Below, piece after piece: positions 7,324 to 15,288 of a DNA stretch of 34,084 nt. Source of the stretch: a virus. The notes under the pieces were generated by a model that ran no database searches, had not been told where the DNA came from, and saw nothing but the letters and a program-made list of their open reading frames with translations. The position numbers and the translations under genes are program-made. Positions within the stretch are counted from its first letter, which is position 1, and each line of letters begins with the position of its first letter. Where the stretch lies: IMG/VR virus record IMGVR_UViG_3300044703_000135, positions 1 through 34,084 of that record; one strand, 5' to 3'.

Positions 7324-8777
7324 CGCAACCCCGTCACCACGAAGTCCGGCTCGACGCCGGAGATGTAGCTCCAGTTCGTGCCCACCGGAATGCGCGACAC
7401 CGCTTTGGCCAGGCGCGTCTCGCGCCGCTGCGGACAGAAGCCGGTGGCGTTGACCGGCGTTTCGGCCGTCGCCACAGCGGTCGCCTGCGCGGTGGCGCGA
7501 TGCTCGATCGAGCCATAGACCGCCGTGGCGTCGGTGATCGGACGAAAGCCGCGCACGAAGATGCGGCTGCCTTCGGCGCCCTGCTCCGGCGTCTTCAGGA
7601 TGGCTTCCAGGTTCGCGCCGCTATAGAGCCCGAGCTTATGCGTTGCATCGACGCCGGCGATCTGCGGCACCGAGGCGGTGGAGACATCGTCAAGGGAAAA
7701 AGTGAGCGCATCGATCGACCCGCTGATGGCGTCGAGGTTTTCCAGGGTCAGCCCCGGCCGCGAAATCGGCGCGATATACTCGCCGGAGACTGAGATCGGC
7801 GGGCCCCAGCGGTCGATCCCCCAGTCGTAGGTGATGATGCGGTCGAACACCGGCCCCGAGCCGGAGCTGGAACGATAGGCCCAATAGACCCGGCTCTCGC
7901 GGGGATCCGACGCGCCGACGAACAATTGCAGCGCGCCGGTATCGAGCGAGGCCTTGAATGTACGGTCGACCCGTTCCTTGCCGATCGCCACCGGCTGGCC
8001 GGTCGGGACCATCATCATGAATCCCTTGGACGAGTAGAACAGGAACCGGTCGCCGCTCCGGGTCAGCGACAGCGGACCGAGGATGCCGATATCGTCCGAC
8101 ACGCGGTCGATGTCGAAGATGGTGGGCGAGCCGCGGGAATAGACCATGCGGCGGATGGCGCCCTCCTGCACGATCAGGCCGAACTCGCCGCCCGCCACCC
8201 CGCGCACCACCCCGCCGTCGGGGAAATCCTGGAAATCGCTCTGGTTGGTGCCGGAAGCCCAGGTGCCGGGCGCATTCAGCCCCGACCACTGCACGCGGTA
8301 GGGATCGTTCAACAGCCCGGACAGCACCACAAAGCGCAGCACGATCGCGACATAGCGCGCCTGCGGCGGCGAGCCGCCGAGGTCGGCGAATTGCGTGCTC
8401 GCATTCAGCACATAGACCTGCGGCACGGTATTGGCCTGCACCGCGATGACATTGTTGCCGTGCTGGGCGAACTGCCATTGATCGGTCGAGGTGACCGCGG
8501 AATAGGACCCGAGCGCCTTGGAGACGTCGGTCCAGGTGAAATCGGTATTGCTGAGCAGATAGAGCTTGCTCGCGGTGGCGGCGAAGATCGAAACCGAGCC
8601 GTCCGGCCTGCGGGCGATGAAGAAGCCGCGGCAGGCCGCCGGCAGCGCCGCGGTCAGCACGCTGAGCGAGGGAAACGGCCCCCAGCCGTCGGCGCGCGGC
8701 AGCACGTTGCTCAGCGATGCGGAATGGGCGCCGTGATAATCCGAGACGTCCGGCTTGTACTCGCCGAAGGGAATCAT
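7320..8777 (-). CDS. Tail nozzle / tail-tube B-like protein, 485 aa
   Basis: 485 residues from the ATG at 8777 (MIPFGEYKPDVSDY), whose codon overlaps the TGA of the upstream adaptor gene. The protein is beta-rich throughout, with repeated blade-like segments (SKLYLLSNTDFTWTDVSKAL, RFVVLSGLLNDPYRVQWSGL, GDRFLFYSSKGFMMMVPTG). This matches the beta-propeller type nozzle proteins of short-tailed phages (T7 gp12/P22 gp10 functional class). YRVQWSGLNAPGTWASGTNQ is a motif commonly seen in this class. It follows the tail-tube-A-like gene, the usual order in podoviruses. The frame continues open upstream of 8777, but that extension is antisense to the adaptor reading and is not used. Confidence 0.7.
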   Translation of the reverse strand: MIPFGEYKPDVSDYHGAHSASLSNVLPRADGWGPFPSLSVLTAALPAACRGFFIARRPDGSVSIFAATASKLYLLSNTDFTWTDVSKALGSYSAVTSTDQWQFAQHGNNVIAVQANTVPQVYVLNASTQFADLGGSPPQARYVAIVLRFVVLSGLLNDPYRVQWSGLNAPGTWASGTNQSDFQDFPDGGVVRGVAGGEFGLIVQEGAIRRMVYSRGSPTIFDIDRVSDDIGILGPLSLTRSGDRFLFYSSKGFMMMVPTGQPVAIGKERVDRTFKASLDTGALQLFVGASDPRESRVYWAYRSSSGSGPVFDRIITYDWGIDRWGPPISVSGEYIAPISRPGLTLENLDAISGSIDALTFSLDDVSTASVPQIAGVDATHKLGLYSGANLEAILKTPEQGAEGSRIFVRGFRPITDATAVYGSIEHRATAQATAVATAETPVNATGFCPQRRETRLAKAVSRIPVGTNWSYISGVEPDFVVTGLR

Positions 8778-9373
8778 ACGACCGTTCCCATGACTTTGAT
8801 CGCGCCGCCGCCTTGGGTCTTTTTGCTCAAGCTTTCGATCTCGGCGAAGATCTCGTCGCGCCGCGCCTTCCACAGCGCGAGCTTCTCGGTATCGAGATTG
8901 AAGCCCTGCGCCTCGGTGAGCGCCCCGAACAGATAGATGTCGGGATGCGCGGCATAGAGCCAGTTCACCGCCGTGCTGAGCGGGGCGACCTTCTGGAAAT
9001 AGTTGAATTCCAGCGCGCCGGCGTCGGCCGGCCGGATCTTCAGCGTGCCGCCTTCGATGGTGAAGACCCGCGGCCTGCCTGCCGGCGTGTCGGGATAAGC
9101 CGCCTGCAGCCAGGACGGCTCCACATAGTCGAGCTCGACCCGGGTCGATGCGATCGAGGTCACCCGCCGCCACGACAGATAATCCGACGGCAAGGCCGCC
9201 GACCCGGCCGCGGGCACCAGCGTGGCCGTGGTTTCCATCTGCCGCACCCGCAGCTTGCGATTGGCGCAAGCCTCGAACAGCGTGATGAAGTCCGGGACGG
9301 AAGCCGTGAGATCGTCGCGGGCGAGCCAATTGGCGATGGCCGATTGCAGCTCGGCATAGGTGGTGAGCGCCAT
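8774..9373 (-). CDS. Head-tail adaptor / tail-tube A-like protein
   Basis: 199 residues from the ATG at 9373 (MALTTYAELQSAIANWLARDD). This N-terminus, with LTASVPDFITLFEACANRKL next, is characteristic of the phage adaptor/tail-tube A class (T7 gp11-like), helical proteins that join portal and nozzle. Later features are LPSDYLSWRRV and LNYF-type strands, and a helical C-terminus (KLALWKARRDEIFAEIESLS). The ATG overlaps the TAA of the 96-aa gene (TAATG), and its stop overlaps the nozzle gene start. Longer readings to 9532 would run antisense through the upstream gene and are rejected. Confidence 0.75.
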   Translation of the reverse strand: MALTTYAELQSAIANWLARDDLTASVPDFITLFEACANRKLRVRQMETTATLVPAAGSAALPSDYLSWRRVTSIASTRVELDYVEPSWLQAAYPDTPAGRPRVFTIEGGTLKIRPADAGALEFNYFQKVAPLSTAVNWLYAAHPDIYLFGALTEAQGFNLDTEKLALWKARRDEIFAEIESLSKKTQGGGAIKVMGTVV

Positions 9374-9663
9374 TATCGATCGGTCCTCAAATGCCGCCAG
9401 TCGGGATCGTTGAGCTTGCGCCGGATGAAGGCGCCGAATTCCTGCGAGGACATGCGCCAGACGTTGGCGCCCTCCTCGTTCAGCCACTTCACCAGCACGA
9501 CATTGGGGATGGTGGCGATGTGCCGCCCCCAATCGCTTTGCACCGGCCCGGCATTCTGCCGCGCCTTGTTCAGCTCGAGGATCGGCTCGACGTCTTGCAC
9601 GGTCTCGGCCGTGATGGTGCGCTCGCCGCGGTCGAGAAGCAGTCGTGTGACCGTGCCGCTCAT
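9373..9663 (-). CDS. Conserved-type phage protein, 96 aa
   Basis: A 96-residue charged protein. It begins MSGTVTRLLLDRGERTITAE and contains WGRHIATIPNVVLVKWLNEE and WRMSSQEFGAFIRRKLNDPDWR. It lacks membrane segments and low complexity. It lies between two small structural-type genes and the tail adaptor, with 1-base-shifted stop/start overlaps at both ends. This shape is common in rhizobial podovirus-like prophages, but I know no function for it. Confidence 0.65.
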   Translation of the reverse strand: MSGTVTRLLLDRGERTITAETVQDVEPILELNKARQNAGPVQSDWGRHIATIPNVVLVKWLNEEGANVWRMSSQEFGAFIRRKLNDPDWRHLRTDR

Positions 9664-9977
9664 CAGGCGAGCTCGGTCACCCAGAGCGTGCCGTCCGTCG
9701 CCGTGATGAGACCGCCGGTCGCGGCGCGGATGGCCGCGATCCGCTGGCCGGGACTGACCGTGACATATTCCGCGCTGCCGGCGGGCAGGAACGGATCGCC
9801 GGCGGTGGCGGTCTGCGCCCCGTCGCCGATCTTGATGTGACAGGCCGAGTTGGCGACCACGCGGATCTGGTAGGTCTGCGCGCCGAACGCAGTGGCGGCC
9901 GCCGCCGACGCGGCGGTATAGGCGACGGTCTGCGTCGTGCCGAACCGGCCGGATTTGACGCCGGATGTGACGCTCAT
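9663..9977 (-). CDS. Small head/tail protein, 104 aa
   Basis: 104 residues: a Ser/Thr/Ala-rich N-terminus, then beta strands YQIRVVANSACHIKIG, PAGSAEYVTVSPGQRIAAIRA and a C-terminal DGTLWVTELA. This is a jelly-roll-like small phage structural protein of the kind often found near the capsid gene. Its stop overlaps the start of the 96-aa gene. The exact role, decoration or head completion, is not determinable. Confidence 0.6.
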   Translation of the reverse strand: MSVTSGVKSGRFGTTQTVAYTAASAAAATAFGAQTYQIRVVANSACHIKIGDGAQTATAGDPFLPAGSAEYVTVSPGQRIAAIRAATGGLITATDGTLWVTELA

Positions 9978-9981
9978 GGCC

Positions 9982-10347
9982 TTAGCTCTTCCGGATCACG
10001 GCGAAGAACATCGCCGGACAGACGGTGGAGGACGCGCCGTCGGAGATGAATTCGATGACCTGGTCTTCGACCACCGTGTTGGCGGCGGTCGGGAGCGCGG
10101 TATCGACGTCACCGGCGACGGCGCCGGATTGGGAGATGGTCCAGGATCCGCCGGTGATTGCCGTTCCCGCGATCTTGCTGGTGACGGCGGAGTCGGCGAC
10201 GGTGATGGCGTTGTAGATCACCGAGCCGAGCTTGATGATCTTGCCGCGCACGGGCGCGACGGCAAAGGCGGAGCTTGGGGTGCTGACATCGGCCAGATGC
10301 GCCCAGACCACGACTTCGTTGAGAGGATGGTATTCGGGAAGTGCCAT
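9982..10347 (-). CDS. Head-decoration-like structural protein, 121 aa
   Basis: 121 residues, all beta-prone, with alternating hydrophobic strands (LNEVVVWAHLADVSTP, VRGKIIKLGSVIYNAITVA, SGSW-type segments and FFAVIRKS at the end). The position directly after the major capsid protein suggests a capsid decoration or minor structural role. The ATG at 10347 has GGAG eight bases upstream. It is separated from the capsid gene by 487 bases of repeat-rich sequence, unusual in this otherwise tightly packed block. Confidence 0.6.
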   Translation of the reverse strand: MALPEYHPLNEVVVWAHLADVSTPSSAFAVAPVRGKIIKLGSVIYNAITVADSAVTSKIAGTAITGGSWTISQSGAVAGDVDTALPTAANTVVEDQVIEFISDGASSTVCPAMFFAVIRKS

Positions 10348-10523
10348 GAGGGTGGCTCCAAAAAAGCGAGGGCGGCCCGATCAGGAGCCGCCCTCAGTTG
10401 GGGAGGAGGAGAAAGATTGAATCGAACGTGTCCCGGGCGCGGAGCAGCACGAGCCCATAAGCGCGCTGACGCGCGTCTTCGACGCACTAGGGGCGAAGTG
10501 ATGCGCTGCAGACCCAGTATCCC

Positions 10524-10615
10524 GGTTGCTTGATCAAAAGAAACCGGGGTCCCGGATCAGCAGTGCAGCGTTCCGCTATCGCTTCACGCTGCATTGCATC
10601 CGGGAAACGAGCGGA
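10524..10615. repeat. Palindromic intergenic repeat
   Basis: A short repeat with GC-rich inverted arms: CCGGGGTCCCGGATCAGCAG, then CAGTGCAGCG and CGCTGCATTGCATCCGGGA on the other arm. It resembles dispersed palindromic elements in bradyrhizobial intergenic regions. It sits between capsid and decoration-like genes. Confidence 0.5.
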
Positions 10616-10636
10616 GATGGACTGGGGTCGCTGCCC

Positions 10637-10755
10637 CCTTCTTCACCTCTCCCGCTTGCGGGGGAGGTCGCCGCGTAGCGGCGGGAGGGGGCATGTATAT
10701 TATGTGTGGCGTGCCCCCTCCCCACCCCTCCCCCGCAAGCGGGGGAGGGAGAAGA
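10637..10755. repeat. Large inverted repeat (CTCCCCC/GGGGGAG arms)
   Basis: The outer arms CTCCCGCTTGCGGGGGAG and CTCCCCCGCAAGCGGGGGAG enclose inner arms GGGAGGGGGCA and TGCCCCCTCCC around a short AT-rich loop (TGTATATTATGTGTGG). It could form a very stable hairpin in RNA on either strand. This is a host-type intergenic repeat inside the phage head operon. Confidence 0.65.
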
Positions 10756-10834
10756 AGAGCGCGCCGCTGCGCGATGCCAAACTCTTTACCTCCCCTGAAA
10801 GGGGGAGGGATGCACTCTGGATCGGCGGTGCTGA

Positions 10835-11791
10835 CTACGACACCGTCAGGTCGAACACGCCGCCGGAGGCCTTTTCGTTGCGGCTGACGAGGGCATATTC
10901 CGACAGCAGCTGCCGGCGTTCGCTGTCGCCGGTCTTGGCGAGCGGGACCGACACCATCTTGCGCCCGTTGAGATAGGCCACCGCCCACATGTCGCTTTGC
11001 AGCACCAGCGCGTCGCGCGCGCGCTGGAAGCGGTTCGGCACGACTTTGAGCGTGCCGAAATCCGATTCATAGGCGTCGACCGCAGCGGTGATCTTCCGCC
11101 GCTTGGTGTCCTCCGTCTGGGTGCCGCGGCCGGTGAACAGCGAGAACGCCTGCTTGTTGAAGCCGCCGACCATGACGGTGTCGGGCTTGCCGCCGGCATT
11201 CCATACTTTTTGCAACACGTCCTTGAGCTGGGATTCGGTAAACGCCCGCTGGGTGCCGTCGGTGCGCGTGCCGGTGCCGTCCGCCGCCGCCGGATCGACG
11301 CCCGACGCGCCTTTCGACGTGTTGGTCTTGAGCCAGGAGAGCACGGAAGCCGTGACACGCGCGGTCGCCGCCGCGCCGGCGTTCTTGGCCTGGTTGGTGC
11401 CAATGAGGATGCTTTCCATGTCCCGTTTCAATTCGAGACCCTTGAGCATTTCCTGATAGGCCAGCTCGTCGTCGCGGCCGGAATGCTCGACCGCCTGCTG
11501 CGTGCCGGTGACGCGCGCCACCTTGTCGGAGATCTGGCAGACATTGCCGAGCCGGACCGCGGCGGTGACCGCATCGGTGGTGGCGTCGTCGCCTTCCAGC
11601 ACCGCGTTCGCGGTGTCGACCGCGGCGAGCGCCTGGGTCTGCCATTCGTGCGAGACCGCCGTCGCCTTCTCGCGCTCGGCGGCGGTGATGAACGGCGTGT
11701 CGGAAGGATCGATACGATAGATGTCATCGGACAGGTCTTCCCTGTTGCCGACGGCCGAGTAGGTAGTGAAGGTATTGGTCGGAAGCGCCAT
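10835..11791 (-). CDS. Major capsid protein, SU10/DUF5309-like
   Basis: 318 residues starting MALPTNTFTTYSAVGNREDL. Further landmarks are LSDDIYRIDPSDTPFITAAE (residues 19-38), a sequence typical of the DUF5309/SU10 major capsid family with HK97 fold. NVCQISDKVARVTGTQQAV and GTNQAKNAG-like segments follow, and a C-terminal portion with FGTLKVVPNRFQRARDALVL and MWAVAYLNGRKMVSVPLA. It forms the icosahedral head. The scaffold gene lies just upstream (13 bases), the usual order. Translation is likely strong. The start at 11791 matches the family N-terminus; upstream reading is inside the scaffold gene. Confidence 0.85.
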   Translation of the reverse strand: MALPTNTFTTYSAVGNREDLSDDIYRIDPSDTPFITAAEREKATAVSHEWQTQALAAVDTANAVLEGDDATTDAVTAAVRLGNVCQISDKVARVTGTQQAVEHSGRDDELAYQEMLKGLELKRDMESILIGTNQAKNAGAAATARVTASVLSWLKTNTSKGASGVDPAAADGTGTRTDGTQRAFTESQLKDVLQKVWNAGGKPDTVMVGGFNKQAFSLFTGRGTQTEDTKRRKITAAVDAYESDFGTLKVVPNRFQRARDALVLQSDMWAVAYLNGRKMVSVPLAKTGDSERRQLLSEYALVSRNEKASGGVFDLTVS

Positions 11792-11804
11792 CTGAGTGCC
11801 TTTC

Positions 11805-12974
11805 TTACCGGCCCGCGCGCAGGCGTGCGGCGCGTAGCGCCGCCGCGTCCCGCAGGCTTCCGGTGTTGGTGAGTTTCTGGGTGAGGGCTTGGATCCTGGC
11901 GTCCTGCGCAGCCCCTTTGGACTGCGCGACGCCGGGCCGCTGCGGCGCCGGCAAGGATTTCTTCTCCGCCGCTCTGGCCTTTTCCTGTGCGTCGCGGAAC
12001 TTGATCCCGTCGCGGATGAGAAGCTGGAGCCTGTGGTCGTGAAGCGAGACGCCCCGCTCCCCGCGCCACATCGCGCCCAGCTCCGCATCCTTGAAACCAA
12101 GGTCCCGCAGCACCGTCACGGCGGAGCTTTGCAACTTGCTCCGCTGGGTGTCGTCTGCAATCTCCGGGGCCCTTTCGGCGAACAGCTCGGACTCGCGCTT
12201 GACGAACTGCGCGAGCCTTTGCTGCTGGTCGAAATACTGCCGGCCTTGCGCCTGGCGCAGCTCCTGCTGGACGGCAGCGATCTTCTTTTGCTGCGCGTCC
12301 CATTGGGCATAGCGGGAGGCGTCTTCGCGGGACATCTTCTCGACGTCCGCCATGGTGCGGATGTCGCCGAACTCGCCCGCTTGCTGTTGCTGGAGGGTTT
12401 GCAGAAGGACAGGCAAAGCGGACTCATACTGCTGCCTTGCTTGCACCACCATTCCGCGCTCGGCATCGAGTTCCTTGCGCTTCTCGGCGGCCTCGTTCTG
12501 ACTGCGGCGGAGCTCGCGGTCCCGTTCCTGTTCGCGCTCAGACAAGTAGGCCTGTAATTCGCGAGGCAAGGTTTTGAACCGTTCCTTCTCGTCCTTCGTC
12601 CAAGACCTCGGCGGCTCGATGGGCGGCATTTCTGCCGGTTCGGCTTCCTGCGTCTCGCCGGGCGCCTCGGGATTGCGAGGGTCGGCGTCCGCCACAGCTC
12701 CATCGGGAGCGGCGGCGGATTCGGGTGGCGGCTCGGCCGCGGCGGCCTCGAAGGCGCCGGCGGGCTCTGCCGTCTGATCTGGCTGATGCTGTTCTGGTTG
12801 TGCGTGTTGGTGGTGCTGCTGCGGCCGCTTTGAGCGCTCCGATCGCGTCTTGACGAGCGAGCGCGCGGCATCGCGCGTGGAAATCGGCGTCGTGTCGGTA
12901 GCAGCCGGGGTGGTGACCGGCGCGGGCGCAAGCGCGCCCTCGCCGCCGCCAGGGGCGTCGTTGTTCAGGTCCAT
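11805..12974 (-). CDS. Capsid scaffolding-type protein
   Basis: 389 residues. The first 120 residues are disordered (Pro/Ala/Glu/His/Gln-rich). A charged helical, coiled-coil-rich segment follows at about 125-270 (SWTKDEKERFKTLPRELQAY, then long Glu/Arg/Gln helices). It ends in a basic tail (SLRDAAALRAARLRAGR). An acidic, helical protein with a basic C-terminus immediately before the capsid gene is the standard profile of an internal scaffold, whose C-terminus binds the capsid subunit. The start at 12974 has GAGGAC upstream. Accessory DNA begins right behind it. Confidence 0.75.
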   Translation of the reverse strand: MDLNNDAPGGGEGALAPAPVTTPAATDTTPISTRDAARSLVKTRSERSKRPQQHHQHAQPEQHQPDQTAEPAGAFEAAAAEPPPESAAAPDGAVADADPRNPEAPGETQEAEPAEMPPIEPPRSWTKDEKERFKTLPRELQAYLSEREQERDRELRRSQNEAAEKRKELDAERGMVVQARQQYESALPVLLQTLQQQQAGEFGDIRTMADVEKMSREDASRYAQWDAQQKKIAAVQQELRQAQGRQYFDQQQRLAQFVKRESELFAERAPEIADDTQRSKLQSSAVTVLRDLGFKDAELGAMWRGERGVSLHDHRLQLLIRDGIKFRDAQEKARAAEKKSLPAPQRPGVAQSKGAAQDARIQALTQKLTNTGSLRDAAALRAARLRAGR

Positions 12975-13171
12975 GATGTCCTCGGTGGGGTGGGGAGAGT
13001 CTCAAAGGCGCTCAGCTTACGTATCGGCCGACTCACTAGGCCCGATTTCAGTCACGGCGCTAGCGGGCTTATCCGCTGAAATCATTGGAAGCGACCTCGC
13101 AAGACGCGTCGGACGCCTCGATTCGTGCAATATTGGCAATCGCCGAAGCAAATCACACGGGGAGGAAAACT

Positions 13172-13351
13172 ATGGCTGATAAAATTGACGTTGAAGTCAC
13201 AGGGCGCTCAAAGTACGAAATCGCGCACCAAATCGCGATAAATATCATCAGCGGCTGTGAAGACAGCTCCATTAGCAAGGTCGGGCGGAAGCACTACTTA
13301 AATGCTGTTGCGGATGCGATTGATGCACTTCATTCAATTCGCCCGAAATAA
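13172..13351 (+). CDS. Small accessory protein, 59 aa
   Basis: Encodes MADKIDVEVTGRSKYEIAHQ and a further 39 residues containing KVGRKHYLNAVADAIDALHS. The ribosome site is strong (GGGGAGGAAAACT before the ATG at 13172), which sets the start against a longer frame to 13085. It resembles small proteins of rhizobial prophages with no known function. It lies on the opposite strand to the head genes, just behind the scaffold gene. Its last 80 bases overlap, antisense, a small gene on the minus strand. The composition is less GC-rich than the virion genes. Confidence 0.65.
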   Translation: MADKIDVEVTGRSKYEIAHQIAINIISGCEDSSISKVGRKHYLNAVADAIDALHSIRPK

Positions 13352-13445
13352 AACGCCAATAGCGTTCTGCCTCTTGCACGCGATCTGCTCCAGGAGGGCT
13401 TGCTTGGGCGAGCCGCAGGCATTCCAGCTTTAGTTCACGCTCCAT
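13272..13445 (-). CDS. Small accessory protein, 57 aa
   Basis: A 57-residue frame: MERELKLECLRLAQASPPGA, then DRVQEAERYWRFISG and a variable tail. The ribosome site GGAGGTCAT directly precedes the ATG at 13445. The sequence pattern LECLRLA...AERYWRF resembles a family of small proteins frequent in alphaproteobacterial prophages. Its 3' half overlaps the plus-strand 59-aa gene by 80 bases, and the pair is convergent. A strong hairpin (13459-13485) lies just upstream. Function unknown. Confidence 0.55.
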   Translation of the reverse strand: MERELKLECLRLAQASPPGADRVQEAERYWRFISGELNEVHQSHPQQHLSSASARPC

Positions 13446-13458
13446 ATGACCTCCAATT

Positions 13459-13485
13459 AAAAGCCCGGCTCAACGCCGGGCTTTT
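13459..13485. terminator. Bidirectional intrinsic terminator
   Basis: Perfect 11-bp inverted repeat AAAAGCCCGGC / GCCGGGCTTTT around a five-base loop (TCAAC), with A and T tracts on the outer sides, so it can terminate on both strands. For the plus strand it ends the 59-aa gene's transcript. For the minus strand it ends the PLD-like/membrane-protein unit before the 57-aa gene. Confidence 0.85.
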
Positions 13486-13712
13486 GCTTGTAGCTTTCGA
13501 CGCTCTTGGCCTTCGTTTGGCTCTTGCCCAAGCCTCATACCTCATGCGCTTCAGGGCATGCGACTTAGAACGTCAACTTTGCAGCGGACATCGCGCGCTG
13601 GCGCAAGAAATACTGCAAGCCGAAGCGCCTTCGCAATTCCCAATGGCGAAATCCAGATGGATAGCACCGGTAGTACTGCAGCGATCCGCCTAGACGATTA
13701 TCCCCTCGCGGC
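13486..13712. other. Gap without a supported gene
   Basis: Between the terminator and the 5-TM gene. A minus-strand frame ending LRQRAMSAAKLTF is open here (13565-13786) but overlaps the membrane-protein gene and has no ribosome site. I see no supported feature. Confidence 0.4.
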
Positions 13713-14726
13713 TTAGCGGCGTTTCCCACGCTTGTTCGTCGCCGGTGATGGGTCGACGCCCGGGGGAGGATCATCTGGATCGGCAACCCGTGTTGCGGCT
13801 TTCGCTCTCAGGTCCTCCACAAGGGCCTCTGACCTACTGGCCAACCATCCTACTACCGCTGGCTTCTGTTCCGTTGCCCACTTCTTAATAATATCGCGGA
13901 CCGCCGCCTCGCTAACGTGCACTCCAACCGCGAGGGAAATTATCAGATAGGCGATGACAAAATTTACACACACAAGAAGAACGATTACGCTGAATTCAAC
14001 AGGATTAAAAAACTCCTGTGAAATCCCAAAATAGCGCCAAAACAAACACAGCAGTCCCATGCCAATGGCGAAAGCGATGCAATACAAACACATCCTTACC
14101 CAAGCATCGTCTAAATGTTCGTCCGCATAACGGGCAAAACGCCTCCAAACATCCGCGCCGACGGCTTCGTTAAAGTCTTCGACTTTCAGAAGATACCATC
14201 CGCCGACCACATCGCGTGGCGAGAGCAGCCCATATAACAATTTACGAGCTGGCGTCTTCTCTGGGAGCGGCAATGCCTCATACCAATGTGCGTAACTTTC
14301 AGCCTCTATACCAAACGATAGCAACGTATCCTTGGTCATAGCAGCAACGCGCATTTCGGCGCGATCACTGGGCAAGCAGAGATATGCAAAACCGGCGCTG
14401 GCTGTCAGCGCACTTATGGTTAGGAGATTAACGATAAGGTCAGGCCCTGAAACAGTGCCTGCACCATGCTGCTGGGGAAGTTTCGTTCCAAGCTCGATCG
14501 CGTCGCTTATGATGGCAGCGCTAAAGGCGATAAGAAAGCATCCGCCGAGCCAAAGGATGGGCTTTATGCGATCCCAACACCAACCACCGAAAGGCGGTGA
14601 ATTCCGAAAAAACCGGGCTATGAAAATAATCAAAGTGGTCACCACAAACGGCGCCCACACGAAATAGTTTAGCCAAGCACGAAGTAGTTGCACGGGGAAA
14701 ATCCGGAACACCGCCTGTGGAAACAT
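13713..14726 (-). CDS. Multi-pass membrane protein, accessory pair partner
   Basis: 337 residues with about five membrane segments: 21-41, 57-76, 95-116, 213-233 and 245-269. A cytosolic or periplasmic domain of about 95 residues lies between segments 3 and 4 (contains AMTKDTLLSFGIEAESYAHW). The C-terminal tail is basic. I do not recognise the family. It is the second gene of a two-gene unit, 25 bases after the PLD-like gene, and ends near a strong terminator. Codon use is less GC-rich than the virion genes. The pair looks like cargo; an immunity, exclusion or defence role with a membrane effector is inference. Confidence 0.6.
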   Translation of the reverse strand: MFPQAVFRIFPVQLLRAWLNYFVWAPFVVTTLIIFIARFFRNSPPFGGWCWDRIKPILWLGGCFLIAFSAAIISDAIELGTKLPQQHGAGTVSGPDLIVNLLTISALTASAGFAYLCLPSDRAEMRVAAMTKDTLLSFGIEAESYAHWYEALPLPEKTPARKLLYGLLSPRDVVGGWYLLKVEDFNEAVGADVWRRFARYADEHLDDAWVRMCLYCIAFAIGMGLLCLFWRYFGISQEFFNPVEFSVIVLLVCVNFVIAYLIISLAVGVHVSEAAVRDIIKKWATEQKPAVVGWLASRSEALVEDLRAKAATRVADPDDPPPGVDPSPATNKRGKRR

Positions 14727-14751
14727 AGCCGGCGTGAGCTAGAATTTCTAA

Positions 14752-15288
14752 CTAGGCCGTGAGCTTAGGACCGCGGTCCACTTTCGCCCATAGCGTTTCG
14801 AATATTCGAGTCATATTCGGCCCGAGATCTTGGCTGTCGCCAAATGTCACCGATGCCTCATGAGTCCGCTGTAATGCTTCCAACCTAATATGCTTCGAGT
14901 CGACGACACAAAGGTGGGTGCCAAGCGGCTGGACTAGTCGGCGCACCTGTAGGCGTTCATCCGCGGGAACGTCTGACAGCGCCGACCCTTTGGGAATTTC
15001 GTTTTCCGTTAGCTCGTCCAAAATAATACGACACCGCACGCCGGCGTTCCGCCGGTCAAGCAGCCTACGAATATTTTCTGCCTTCCAAACCGTCTTATCT
15101 AGAAAACCAGATATAATTTCGACGCTGCGCTCGGCACAAGAAAGCATCACGTCAAGGACAATAGCCGCGTGAGCGGGCCCGGTGTTTCCAAAAATCACGG
15201 GTTGGCCACTTTGATTGGCTTGCTGCATGGCCGCTAATACCATGGCGCGATAAGCATGCAGGTCGAGATTGGTCACCATGAGGGCCAT
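14752..15288 (-). CDS. PLD-like fold protein, accessory pair partner
   Basis: 178 residues. ERSVEIISGFLDKTVW (53-68) and GVRCRIILDELTE look like the strands of a phospholipase-D-like lobe. The C-terminal portion THLCVVDSKHIRLEALQ resembles the HKD strand but lacks the catalytic Lys and second-half signature, so it is probably a non-catalytic PLD-like domain. An alternative start is the ATG at 15279. Directly upstream of the multi-pass membrane gene, likely one transcript. It could be a sensor or binding module for that partner. Family assignment is tentative. Confidence 0.5.
   Translation of the reverse strand: MALMVTNLDLHAYRAMVLAAMQQANQSGQPVIFGNTGPAHAAIVLDVMLSCAERSVEIISGFLDKTVWKAENIRRLLDRRNAGVRCRIILDELTENEIPKGSALSDVPADERLQVRRLVQPLGTHLCVVDSKHIRLEALQRTHEASVTFGDSQDLGPNMTRIFETLWAKVDRGPKLTA

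Larger units (their letters stand above)
10348..10834. other. Repeat-rich gap after the capsid gene
   Basis: No convincing gene. It holds two GC-rich palindromic elements (10524-10615 and 10637-10755) and a further fragment at about 10790-10812. These resemble host chromosomal intergenic repeats and may act as partial terminators or RNA-stability hairpins on the capsid transcript. Confidence 0.6.

Noticed and set aside
7926-8936. Plus-strand open frame of 336 codons
   Set aside because: It is antisense to the tail-tube B-like gene and has shadow composition.
8778-9329. N-terminal extension of the tail-tube B-like protein
   Set aside because: It lies within the adaptor gene in another frame, and the ATGA overlap at 8774-8777 fixes the start.
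13400-13693. Plus-strand open frame of 97 codons
   Set aside because: It runs through the strong terminator at 13459-13485 and opposes the 57-aa gene.
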